Source: Flavobacterium bizetiae
GTDB taxonomy: Bacteria > Bacteroidota > Bacteroidia > Flavobacteriales > Flavobacteriaceae
Reading direction: 5' to 3'
Assembly: GCF_902804475.1 (NCBI RefSeq)
Contig: NZ_CADCSU010000183.1
Location: 1-52,087 of the forward strand
Length of the DNA: 52,087 bases
Position 1 is the first letter of the stretch. The number at the start of each line of letters is the position of its first letter. Shown piece after piece: positions 43,286-52,062 of this stretch. A model generated the notes under the pieces. The model had not been told where the DNA came from, made no database searches, and worked only from the letters and a program-made list of their open reading frames with translations. The translations under genes and the position numbers were made by a program.

Positions 43286-43363
43286 TAGCCCTGATAGAAA
43301 TGGAAATCCTTTTGTTTTTTTCTTTAAAAAACAAAAGATTGAAATGGATAGCAGGATTAGCTA
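43286..43363 (+). repeat. Interspersed hairpin repeat, copy 3 with compensatory changes
   Basis: Starts TAGCCCTGATAGAAATGG and ends GGATAGCAGGATTAGCTA. The outer arms read CCTG and CAGG where other copies have CCCG and CGGG, so pairing is kept. The inner stem is TTTTGTTTTTT with AAAAAACAAAA, different in sequence from copies 1 and 2 but again complementary. Confidence 0.82.
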
Positions 43364-43380
43364 CAAATAAATATTAAAAT

Positions 43381-43388
43381 TAATTTTG
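43381..43388 (+). promoter_or_regulatory. -7 promoter box (TAATTTTG) for fabG
   Basis: Exact TAnnTTTG ending three bases before the ATG at 43392. It overlaps a possible TTG start at 43386, which is therefore rejected. Confidence 0.45.
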
Positions 43389-43391
43389 AAT

Positions 43392-44138
43392 ATGAAATTA
43401 CTAGAAGGAAAAGTTGCCATTATTACAGGTGCTAGCCGTGGAATTGGAAGAGGAATTGCCGAAGTTTTCGCTAAACATGGTGCAAATGTTGCATTTACAT
43501 ACAGCTCGTCTGTAGAGTCTGCACAGGCTTTAGAGGCTGAGTTAAATGGTTTAGGGATTAAAGCAAAAGGATACCAGTCGAATGCAGCTGATTTTAATGA
43601 GGCGCAAACTTTTGTTGATGCTGTTTTAGCTGATTTTGGAACAGTAGATATCTTAATAAACAACGCAGGAATTACAAAAGATAATTTATTAATGCGTATG
43701 TCTGAGGCTGATTTTGATCAGGTTATTGATGTAAACCTGAAGTCAGTATTTAATATGACAAAAGCAATTCAGAAAACTTTTCTTAAACAACGTGCAGGTT
43801 CTATAATCAATATTAGTTCTGTAGTGGGAGTTTCAGGAAATGCAGGACAAACAAATTATGCAGCTTCTAAAGCAGGCGCAATAGGTTTTACAAAATCTGT
43901 AGCACTAGAGTTGGGTTCTCGTAATATTCGTTGCAATGCAATTGCTCCTGGATTTATTGAAACTGAAATGACTGCAAAATTAAACGAAGATGTAGTAAAA
44001 GGATGGAGAGATGGAATTCCGTTGAAACGTGGAGGAACTGTAGAAGATGTTGCAAATGCTTGTCTTTTCCTAGCTTCGGATATGAGTGCTTATGTTACAG
44101 GACAAGTACTTAATGTTTGCGGAGGAATGTTAACTTAA
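43392..44138 (+). CDS. fabG: 3-oxoacyl-[ACP] reductase FabG
   Basis: A 248-residue short-chain dehydrogenase of fatty acid elongation that reduces 3-oxoacyl-ACP with NADPH. It has the cofactor loop TGASRGIGRG, the NNAG motif, the catalytic Ser in NISSVVGVSG, the YxxxK motif in NYAASKAG, and the APGFIETEMT segment. Length is normal. The ATG at 43392 is used. It stands alone in its own transcription unit, with a VWA membrane-protein gene following. Confidence 0.94.
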   Translation: MKLLEGKVAIITGASRGIGRGIAEVFAKHGANVAFTYSSSVESAQALEAELNGLGIKAKGYQSNAADFNEAQTFVDAVLADFGTVDILINNAGITKDNLLMRMSEADFDQVIDVNLKSVFNMTKAIQKTFLKQRAGSIINISSVVGVSGNAGQTNYAASKAGAIGFTKSVALELGSRNIRCNAIAPGFIETEMTAKLNEDVVKGWRDGIPLKRGGTVEDVANACLFLASDMSAYVTGQVLNVCGGMLT

Positions 44139-44227
44139 GGAACTAAGGTTTTGAGTTACAAAGGTTCAAAGGTTTTATTCTGAGATCTTTGAATTATTAA
44201 ATATTCCCAATCGCTAAACTATAAAAT

Positions 44228-46255
44228 ATGACTACAAACACGATTTTATTATTATTACTTTCTTTGGTAATAGCTGGTGGTTTGTCGTATTTTCAATATT
44301 TTTTTAAAGCCAAAAACAAATCCAATGTGGTTGTGTTTTTGGCTTTTTTACGTTTTCTGGCCATTTTTGCATTATTGGTTTTATTGATAAATCCTATAAT
44401 GACAAAAAATTCGCTGGAAATTACCAAAACGCCTCTGGCAATTGCGGTAGATAATTCGAGTTCGATTTCGGTTTTAAAATCAGATAAAAAAGTCGAAGAA
44501 CTTTATCAGAAAATAATATCGAACCCTGCGCTTAAAGAAAAATTCGAAATCCAATCGTATAAATTTGATGCTGATTTTAAACCTTCGGATAAATTCGATT
44601 TTAAAGGAAAGCAAACCAATCTTGATGAAGTTGCCAGGAATCTAAAAAGCATTAATAAAAATCTGATTTTCCCAACGGTTATTATTACCGACGGAAATCA
44701 AACTACAGGAAACGATTATGTATATCGTTTTGATCCTGTTAATAAAGTTTATCCTTTGGTTGTAGGAGATACAACCACATTCCTTGATTTAAAAATCAAT
44801 CAGCTTAATGTAAATAAATACGCTTTTCATAAAAATAAATTTCCAGTAGAAGTTTTTCTGCAATATTCCGGAGATAAAAATGCAAATGCCGATTTTACAA
44901 TTTCGCAAGGAAATACCATTGTAGCCAAAGAGAAAGTTTCGTTTACGGCCTCAAAAAAAACGGCAACATTAAACTTACTTTTACCTGCTGATAAAGTAGG
45001 ATTGCAAATTTTTAAAGCCAGTATTTTATCTGGTTCTAAAGAAAAAAACAGCTACAATAATACCAAGAATTTTGCTGTTGAAGTAATCGATCAAAAGTCG
45101 ACTATTGCTATCGTTTCGTCTATAAATCATCCTGATATTGCAGCATTAAAACGTTCGATCGAAGTTAATGCACAGCGTAAAGTAATATTGGTTAAGCCAA
45201 ATGATATTAATCAGTTACAAGAAGCCTCGGTTTTGGTTTTGTATCAGCCAACAGTTGCTTTTAAAGCTATTTTTGATAACAACAAGTTAGCCGGAATAAA
45301 TACTTTTATTATTACCGGAAACAACACCGATTTTAATTTTCTAAACCAACAACAAAATAGTTTGGTTTTTAAAATGAGCGGACAAAGAGAAGATTATCTG
45401 TCAGAATTTCAATCGCAGTTCAATTTGTTTGCGATCGAAAATATTGGCTTTGAAAATTTTCCACCCCTTCAGAATTTATTCGGAACCATAACAACAAATG
45501 GTAATGTATCGGTATTGCTTTCTTCAAAAATAAGAAACGTTGCTACAAATGCACCTTTGTTGGCTTTCGCCGAAAATCAAGGAAAACGTACAGCTTTTTT
45601 ATTAGGAGAAAATAGCTGGAAATGGCGTTTACAAAGTCATATCGATAATCAGTCTTTTGAGAAATACGATGTTTTTATCGATAAGATTATTCAGTATTTA
45701 GCTTCGACAACTTCAAGAAAATCTCTGGTAGTGACGCATGAGAGTTTTTATAATTCCGGAGAAGCAATCGTGATTAATGCGCAGTATTTTAATAAAAATT
45801 ACGAGTTCGACGAAAAAGCGAGACTTACTATTACAGTTACAAATGCCGAAACGAAGCAGGCTAAAAACTACGATTTGCTAAAAGGGAATAATTCGTTTTC
45901 AGCAAATTTGGATGGTTTAGCAGCCGGAAAATATAATTTCACTGTAAAAGAATTAAATTCGAATACTATATATTCAAGTCATTTTGAGATTTTAGATTTT
46001 GATATCGAAAAACAATTTGTAAATCCTGACGTTGTAAAACTGAAACAATTAGCACTGCAAACCAACGGAAAAGCTTTCTTTGAAGATCAGGCCGATGATT
46101 TGATTCAGCAACTTCTTGAAAACAAAGAATACAAATCGATTGAGAAAAACGTCTCCACCAAAACTCCTTTAGTTGACTGGGTTTGGTTATTGGTTTTAAT
46201 TGCTGTTTTGCTGACTACAGAATGGTTTGTTAGAAAATATAATGGATTGCTTTAA
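44228..46255 (+). CDS. Large VWA-like membrane protein
   Basis: A 675-residue protein with two N-terminal membrane segments (about 5-25 and 35-57), a von Willebrand A-like domain with a DxSxS-type site in AVDNSSSIS (near residue 76) and IITDGNQ, a long beta-rich region, and one membrane helix near the C-terminus (about 645-663). This resembles the Bat-like/VWA membrane proteins of Bacteroidota. It would act in or on the periplasm. The function is unknown. Confidence 0.8.
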   Translation: MTTNTILLLLLSLVIAGGLSYFQYFFKAKNKSNVVVFLAFLRFLAIFALLVLLINPIMTKNSLEITKTPLAIAVDNSSSISVLKSDKKVEELYQKIISNPALKEKFEIQSYKFDADFKPSDKFDFKGKQTNLDEVARNLKSINKNLIFPTVIITDGNQTTGNDYVYRFDPVNKVYPLVVGDTTTFLDLKINQLNVNKYAFHKNKFPVEVFLQYSGDKNANADFTISQGNTIVAKEKVSFTASKKTATLNLLLPADKVGLQIFKASILSGSKEKNSYNNTKNFAVEVIDQKSTIAIVSSINHPDIAALKRSIEVNAQRKVILVKPNDINQLQEASVLVLYQPTVAFKAIFDNNKLAGINTFIITGNNTDFNFLNQQQNSLVFKMSGQREDYLSEFQSQFNLFAIENIGFENFPPLQNLFGTITTNGNVSVLLSSKIRNVATNAPLLAFAENQGKRTAFLLGENSWKWRLQSHIDNQSFEKYDVFIDKIIQYLASTTSRKSLVVTHESFYNSGEAIVINAQYFNKNYEFDEKARLTITVTNAETKQAKNYDLLKGNNSFSANLDGLAAGKYNFTVKELNSNTIYSSHFEILDFDIEKQFVNPDVVKLKQLALQTNGKAFFEDQADDLIQQLLENKEYKSIEKNVSTKTPLVDWVWLLVLIAVLLTTEWFVRKYNGLL

Positions 46256-46340
46256 AAAAGTAGCAAAGGTTCAGAGTAACAAAGGTTCAAAGTTTTTGCT
46301 TAACTTGAAACTTTAAACGCGAAACAAAAATAACAATACC

Positions 46341-47237
46341 ATGGATTTCAGGCTAAAAGTATTTTACACCGTTGCACTTCGCTTAAATTTTACTAAAGCG
46401 GCAACAGAATTATATATCTCGCAGCCAGCGGTTTCAAAACATATTCAGGAACTTGAGGAAACTTATAAAACCAAGCTTTTTGAGCGTAATGGTTCTAAAA
46501 TTGCATTAACTCCGGCAGGGGAAATTCTACTAAAACATACCAAAAATATCTTCGAAATCTATCGCGAAATCGACTTTGATATGAGTTTGTTTATCAATGA
46601 ACGTCATGGTTTATTGAGGTTAGGAGCAAGTACCACCATTTCGCAATATATTATTTCTCCGGTTTTGGCACGTTTTCATCAAAAGCAAAAAGACATTAAA
46701 GTCAATTTGCTAAACGGAAACACAGAACAAATCGAAAATGCTTTAATCAATAAGGAAATCGAAATAGGAATTGTTGAAGGACAGTCTAAAAATCAATCCA
46801 TTAAATACATTCCGTTTTTAAAAGACGAATTAGTTTTGGTTTGCAATACCAATAATCCTTTTGCAAAACAAAACGAAATTTTGTTAGAGGATTTAAAAGC
46901 AATGAAATTTATAACTCGCGAACGTGGTTCAGGAACACTTGAAGTTATAGAATATGCCTTAAAACAAATCGACGTAAAAATTACCGACTTGCAAATCGAA
47001 ATGCAATTAGGAAGCACAGAAAGTATAAAATCGTATTTATTAAATTCTGATTGTTTTGCTTTTATGTCAATACACGCGGTCGATAAGGAGCTTAAGAATA
47101 ACGAATTAATCGTTTTGGATGTAGAGAATTTGTCTGTTGAACGTTATTTTTATATCATCACTTTATTAGGTAAATCTGATTCTTTGTCAGAGTTGTTTAT
47201 TCAAAGTATTTCGTCTTATTATAACTTAGAGTTATAG
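46341..47237 (+). CDS. LysR-family transcriptional regulator
   Basis: A 298-residue regulator. The winged helix-turn-helix is at residues 1-60 (TKAATELYISQPAVSKHIQELEETYKTKLFER, shown only as the family pattern), followed by the effector-binding domain. It reads into the YeiH-type exporter gene 73 bp downstream on the same strand, and probably controls it. In E. coli, YeiE (LysR family) sits next to yeiH, so this is a comparable pairing. Confidence 0.93.
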   Translation: MDFRLKVFYTVALRLNFTKAATELYISQPAVSKHIQELEETYKTKLFERNGSKIALTPAGEILLKHTKNIFEIYREIDFDMSLFINERHGLLRLGASTTISQYIISPVLARFHQKQKDIKVNLLNGNTEQIENALINKEIEIGIVEGQSKNQSIKYIPFLKDELVLVCNTNNPFAKQNEILLEDLKAMKFITRERGSGTLEVIEYALKQIDVKITDLQIEMQLGSTESIKSYLLNSDCFAFMSIHAVDKELKNNELIVLDVENLSVERYFYIITLLGKSDSLSELFIQSISSYYNLEL

Positions 47238-47310
47238 CCTATCGTAATTTACAATTGGCGATTATCGTAGAAAGGGCAGACCTTTGTAAGGAAATATAAA
47301 ATTCCTTATT

Positions 47311-48276
47311 TTGAAAACGAAACAACACACCGCATCACATTTATTCGAAATTAATCTTTATCTGCAACAAGCGATTTTTGCCTTGATAATTGTATTGTGT
47401 TTACTTTCGATCATTTCGCCTCCAATCGCTTTATTGTTAGGAGTTGTTATGGTAAATGTTTTTGGAAATCCCTTTATAGCATTCAATCATATTGCCATTA
47501 CGTATTTATTACAATTCTCAGTTATTGGTTTAGGTTTTGGAATGAACGCCACAGCAGCAATTTCAGCCGGAAAAGAAGGTTTTTTGCTGACTATTTTCTC
47601 TATTTTTAGTACTTTAATATTAGGTACATTTTTAGGAAAATGGCTTAAAACCGATAAAAAAACATCACATTTAATTTCTTGCGGAACTGCCATTTGTGGC
47701 GGAAGTGCCATTGCCGCTATTTCTCCGGTAATCAAATCAAACGATAACCAGACTTCAATTGCATTGGGCGTTATTTTTATTCTGAATTCTATCGCATTAT
47801 TTGTTTTCCCATTTATCGGACACCAGCTTGATTTGTCTCAAAAAGAGTTTGGTTTATGGTGCGCTATTGCGATTCATGATACAAGCTCGGTTGTTGGTGC
47901 TGCCAATAAATACGGAGCCGAAGCCTTGCAAATTGCCACAACAGTAAAGTTAGCCAGAGCATTGTGGATTATCCCAATTTCGCTTTTAACCGCGTTTATC
48001 TTTAAAAATAAATCTCAAAAAATCAAAATCCCTTATTTTATTGGTTTGTTTATTCTGGCCATGCTTTTTAATTCTTATGTACCTCAAACCGCTATTGTTT
48101 CGCTATATATTGTGAACATAGCTAAAATTGGTCTGACAATAACTTTGTTTTTAATAGGAGCAACTTTAAATATAAATACTTTAAAAGCAGTAGGAGTAAA
48201 GCCTTTGTTTCAGGGAGTTTTGCTTTGGATCTTTATTGCAGGGTTAGGCTTAGCTTCAATTTTATATTTGAATTAA
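47311..48276 (+). CDS. YeiH/UPF0324-family putative sulfate exporter
   Basis: A 321-residue polytopic inner-membrane protein with about ten hydrophobic segments. The family signature SCGTAICGGSAIAAISPVI and the AIHDTSSVVGAA segment are present. Members are called putative sulfate exporters; transport is not proven. The start is TTG at 47311, as no ATG fits. It converges with the next gene with only 14 bp between stop codons and no clear terminator. Confidence 0.9.
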   Translation: MKTKQHTASHLFEINLYLQQAIFALIIVLCLLSIISPPIALLLGVVMVNVFGNPFIAFNHIAITYLLQFSVIGLGFGMNATAAISAGKEGFLLTIFSIFSTLILGTFLGKWLKTDKKTSHLISCGTAICGGSAIAAISPVIKSNDNQTSIALGVIFILNSIALFVFPFIGHQLDLSQKEFGLWCAIAIHDTSSVVGAANKYGAEALQIATTVKLARALWIIPISLLTAFIFKNKSQKIKIPYFIGLFILAMLFNSYVPQTAIVSLYIVNIAKIGLTITLFLIGATLNINTLKAVGVKPLFQGVLLWIFIAGLGLASILYLN

Positions 48277-48290
48277 AGGATGAATAAAGT

Positions 48291-49247
48291 TTATTTTACA
48301 TTAGAAAATTTTACAATAGACTTGCCGACAGCATTGTACCATTTTCCTTTAAAAGAAAAATGCCTTTCGATTGAGAAATTAAATTGCTTTTTAGTTTTAG
48401 CCATTTCGCTAACTTCTTCAGGCATATCAACTTCATATTCATCATCTCCGCCTTTAAATTTGGTATAAAACCCGGTTGTTGTGATGACAATATCCCTAAA
48501 ATATTTTTTATTATTATCATTAACGACTTTGTAAGTACTTGACCAGTTAGACCCATTTCCTGTATTAGAAAGTCTGTAATTACCCACTTCCATCAAAGGT
48601 TGGTATTTTCCGTTAAAGCCTACTATTAAATAAAGATAATCATAATAAGGAGCACCAGCGCCACCGTTTGAATGTACTAACGTAAAAGCATATTGATCAT
48701 CGCCAATTTCTACTAATTTTGGCGATGGTGCTCTCGAAAAAGCTCCAAAAGCAGCAATTGCAGGCTGAAAAGATCTCATTTGCCAGACATTATCATTTTT
48801 CGCAAACTTAGCAACACCAATCAAACCTCCTGAGAATCTTCCGGTTTGCAAGCCGTCTGCATCATAATCAGAATGATTAAAAAACAATAATTTAAACTGA
48901 TTAACTTTTGAGTCTGTATAGCTTATATTGTCAAGAAGTCTTGTTGCAACGCCTTCTTTATACGGAAACATTTGATCTCCTTCGACACCATTTACATCGG
49001 TGTAAGCGCTAGGTTTACAGTTTTTGCATTTCCAGCTCAAAAACGTATTGTTGTCAGAAAGTTTATATAGTTTGCCCGGAAACAGCTTTTGCATGGTTTT
49101 TAATCCATCAAACGGATCAGCCATTTGTAAAGTTCTCTTTGGGTTTAAAATAGTGTCACTTACAGATTTAAGCTGAATGAGATCATCCTGAGCAAAAGAA
49201 ACAGCAGTAATTAAAAAGAAAAGAACACTTAAATAAGTAGGGCGCAT
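48291..49247 (-). CDS. Secreted hypothetical protein
   Basis: A 318-residue exported protein (signal peptide about residues 1-19, ending SFAQ). A WKCKNCKP pair of cysteines lies near residue 70, and the C-terminal half is beta-rich with VVNDNNKKYFRDIVITTTGF. I do not recognise a family; similar proteins appear only in Bacteroidota as far as I can tell. It converges with the YeiH-type exporter gene and is divergent from the zinc enzyme gene. Confidence 0.7.
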   Translation of the reverse strand: MRPTYLSVLFFLITAVSFAQDDLIQLKSVSDTILNPKRTLQMADPFDGLKTMQKLFPGKLYKLSDNNTFLSWKCKNCKPSAYTDVNGVEGDQMFPYKEGVATRLLDNISYTDSKVNQFKLLFFNHSDYDADGLQTGRFSGGLIGVAKFAKNDNVWQMRSFQPAIAAFGAFSRAPSPKLVEIGDDQYAFTLVHSNGGAGAPYYDYLYLIVGFNGKYQPLMEVGNYRLSNTGNGSNWSSTYKVVNDNNKKYFRDIVITTTGFYTKFKGGDDEYEVDMPEEVSEMAKTKKQFNFSIERHFSFKGKWYNAVGKSIVKFSNVK

Positions 49248-49370
49248 AGATTTTGGTTTTATAATAAAAAAACAAAACGAATTTACAAAGAAACTTTATT
49301 AATCTGAACTTACTTCAGTAAAATGCTTTAAAAATTAAAAGGAATTAAATTATCACAATAATTGGTACTA

Positions 49371-49404
49371 TTGTTTTAAATTATCTTTAAATGAGATAAA
49401 TTTG
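49371..49404 (+). promoter_or_regulatory. Promoter (TTG-N23-TAAATTTG) for the zinc enzyme gene
   Basis: TTG at 49371-49373 and TAAATTTG at 49397-49404. Transcription would start near 49408, excluding the TTG at 49402 as the translation start. Confidence 0.55.
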
Positions 49405-49422
49405 CAACAAACAAATTTACAA

Positions 49423-50421
49423 ATGAAAAACTTTAAAATGAAACCAATGCTAATTGCAATATTCGCATCAGCAATTGGTTTTTTGACATTATCCTGGGGA
49501 ATTGTAGGTCACGAACGTATTAATAAAGCTGCTGTTATGGCTTTGCCTCAATCGCTACAGGTGTTTTTTTACAATCATATAGACTTTATTACACAGGAAG
49601 CTTCTGTTCCGGACATTAGAAAGTATGCTTTAAATTATAAAGATGAAAATCCGAGACATTATTTCGACATGGAGAATTTTGGAGCTGTGGACAGTATCCC
49701 GCAAACTCTTGAAGCAGCAAAGAAAAAATACGATGCTAAATTCCTGAATGACAACGGGATTTTGCCTTGGTATATCGAAGATATGATGGTAAAATTAACT
49801 AAAGCTTTTAAAGATAAAAACAGAGCCGAAATCTTGTTTCTTGCTGCAGATTTAGGTCATTATATTGGCGATGCGCATATGCCATTGCATACTTCTGCTA
49901 ATCATGATGGTCAATTAAGCGATCAAAAAGGAATTCATTCTCTTTGGGAAAGCAGATTACCGGAATTGTTTGCTAAAAATTATAAATTAAATGTTCCTCA
50001 GGCACAATACTACCAAGATGTTCATAAGGCAACCTGGGATATGATCAATGATACACATAGTTTAGCTAAACCATTATTAGATATTGATAAAAAGTTGAGA
50101 ACTGCAACTCCGGAAGCTCAGGTTTTTAAAATGGATGCTGACGGAAAAGTATTAAAAAGCAAATACAATACAGCTGTTTTCTCTGATGAGTATGCTAAAA
50201 AACTACACGAAGAGTTAAACGGAATGGTTGAAAGCCAAATGAGAAAAGCAATTACTGCTACAGCAAGTTTTTGGTATACGGCATGGGTAAATGCAGGAAA
50301 ACCAGATTTAAGCGACTTAGATTCTCCGGCAGTTACACAAAGAAACTACCAGTTTTTAAGAGATGATTTAAAATTATTTCAACAAGGAAACTTATTCGGA
50401 ATGAAAAATCAGAATGACTAG
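49423..50421 (+). CDS. S1/P1-nuclease / phospholipase C-like zinc enzyme
   Basis: A 332-residue exported protein. The signal peptide ends near residue 24, so the mature chain starts WGIVGH, exactly the N-terminal Trp and His6 zinc ligands of S1/P1 nucleases. Downstream ligands are seen in HYFDMEN and in LGHYIGDAHMPLHTSANHDG followed by IHSLWE. The fold carries three zinc ions and hydrolyses phosphodiesters in nucleic acids or phospholipids. Annotation in relatives is zinc-dependent phospholipase C; nuclease activity is equally possible. The ATG at 49423 is preferred over a TTG at 49402, which lies inside the promoter box. Confidence 0.88.
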   Translation: MKNFKMKPMLIAIFASAIGFLTLSWGIVGHERINKAAVMALPQSLQVFFYNHIDFITQEASVPDIRKYALNYKDENPRHYFDMENFGAVDSIPQTLEAAKKKYDAKFLNDNGILPWYIEDMMVKLTKAFKDKNRAEILFLAADLGHYIGDAHMPLHTSANHDGQLSDQKGIHSLWESRLPELFAKNYKLNVPQAQYYQDVHKATWDMINDTHSLAKPLLDIDKKLRTATPEAQVFKMDADGKVLKSKYNTAVFSDEYAKKLHEELNGMVESQMRKAITATASFWYTAWVNAGKPDLSDLDSPAVTQRNYQFLRDDLKLFQQGNLFGMKNQND

Positions 50422-50463
50422 AAAAAGAGTTTTCAGTCTCAGTTTTTAGTTCACAGACTTATA

Positions 50464-50501
50464 AAAAAAGCCTCAAATTCAAATGAATTTGAGGCTTTTT
50501 T
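50464..50501. terminator. Rho-independent terminator after the zinc enzyme gene
   Basis: AAAAAAGCCTCAAATTC pairs perfectly with GAATTTGAGGCTTTTTT across a 4-nt loop. It could also serve the convergent sulfatase gene. Confidence 0.92.
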
Positions 50502-50568
50502 ACTTTTTGTAATCTTCTTTGATGTAAGAGGAAATATCGTAAATGATTAATAAGTAGGGTGTATGGTT

Positions 50569-52062
50569 TTATTGAAAACTTTTTTCGCTTCTCGTTATTT
50601 GTTTGTCATTTTTTAACGAAGCCTGTTTAAAACCACTATCTATTTTAGGATTACTATTTGCTGTTTTTTGATATTCTCTTTTCTTTAGCATATCAGATGC
50701 CGTTTGATAAAAAGAAATTGTTTCATTAACCAGATCAGTTCTTTGTGTTTTCATCGGGATTTCATTGTAATCAATTTGATATTCAGGAGCAATTCCGGGT
50801 TTTGGATTAAGCTGTAAATCAAATTGCTTTACCTGTTGTTTAGGGGATAAAATCGTAAGCACATTATCTTTTATAAGTCCTAAATCCTGATACGTAGCGA
50901 TAAAAGCTCTTGGTTTGTAATCTGGTTTGAAAACATCCTGACCAAAAAATTTGCTTTCATAACTAAAGTGCAATAACCCAAAAAGAGTAGGCATAAGGTC
51001 TATTTGCGACATTAGTTTGTTGTATTTTGCAGGCTTGGCTTCAGGATTGTAAATAAAAGCAGGAATTCTGTATTTATCTAACGGAAGTTCTGTTTTTCCG
51101 GCACTCGAAGCACAGTGATCTGCTACAATTACAAAAAGGGTATTTTTAAACCAAGGTTGTTTACTCGCCATTGCAAAGAATCTTCTCAACGAATAATCGG
51201 TATATTTTACACCACCATCACGGGATTTAATATCACCCGGTATATCAATTTTATTGTTTGGATAAGTAAAAGGTCGGTGGTTACTTACCGTCATGATATG
51301 ATTAAAGAATGGTTTATTTTCTTTTGCTTCGGCGTTCATGACTTTTATTGCCTTATTGTACATGTCTTCATCACAAACTCCCCACACATTCGAAAAAGTA
51401 ATTTCTTCAGGAGCAAAACTTGATTTGTCTACAATTTTATATCCATTTCCGGAATAGAAATCCTGCATGTTATCAAAAAAAGCATCACCTCCGTACATGA
51501 ATTTTACGTTGTAACCTCTTTGGTTAAAAAGAAATCCTGTCGAAAACTTATTCTTATTATCTTCTCTTTTTATAATACTTTCACCAGCAGTTGGTGGCAG
51601 GCACAAAGTTACCGCTTCAAGTCCGCGAACCGTTCTGTTCCCTACAGCATATAAATTGGTAAATTGCAGACTTTTCTGCGCTAAACTATCCAGAAACGGA
51701 GTGATATTCTGCTCGTTTCCGAACATTTTCATGTATTCAGCACTTAAACTTTCAATAGTAATTAAAACTACATTTTTATGATTTTCAGTAGAATCACTTG
51801 TAATTTTACGAATCATTTTTTCTCCGGAAATAGCAGGAAATTGCTCTTTTAAAATAGCGTAAGCTTTTTGCTCAGAAGATGTTTTATAGAATTTAAAATA
51901 ATCTAATTTGTTATTCTGAAAAGCAAGATAGAATTTATACAATCCGTTGGCTTGTAATTCATTTACAAAAACATTTTTAGAATTTTCGGTTTTAGCTAAA
52001 TTCGGAATAGCGAATAAAGAAATAGCGAATAAAACAATGTAAATTACGCTAATTTTTAATTT
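50569..52062 (-). pseudogene. LTA-synthase-family sulfatase, N-terminal part interrupted by a stop near window edge
   Basis: A membrane-bound alkaline-phosphatase-superfamily enzyme. Catalytic features are present: ITIESLSAEY, the Thr nucleophile in VGNRTVRGLEA, FMYGGDAFF, NHIMTVSNHRPF and VIVADHCASSAGK. Family members have about five N-terminal membrane helices. Here the frame upstream of the TTG at 51942 still codes for family-like sequence, including a last membrane helix (KISVIYIVLFAISLF) and the FVNELQANG segment, up to an in-frame TAG at 52063-52065. Beyond that, the same frame again continues to the window edge. So the gene is split, either by a real mutation, by a 1-base deletion in an A-run, or by a sequencing error. 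Confidence 0.65.

Noticed and set aside
48280..48468. 62-residue open frame overlapping the end of the secreted hypothetical gene
   Set aside because: Antisense to a coding region and without protein features.
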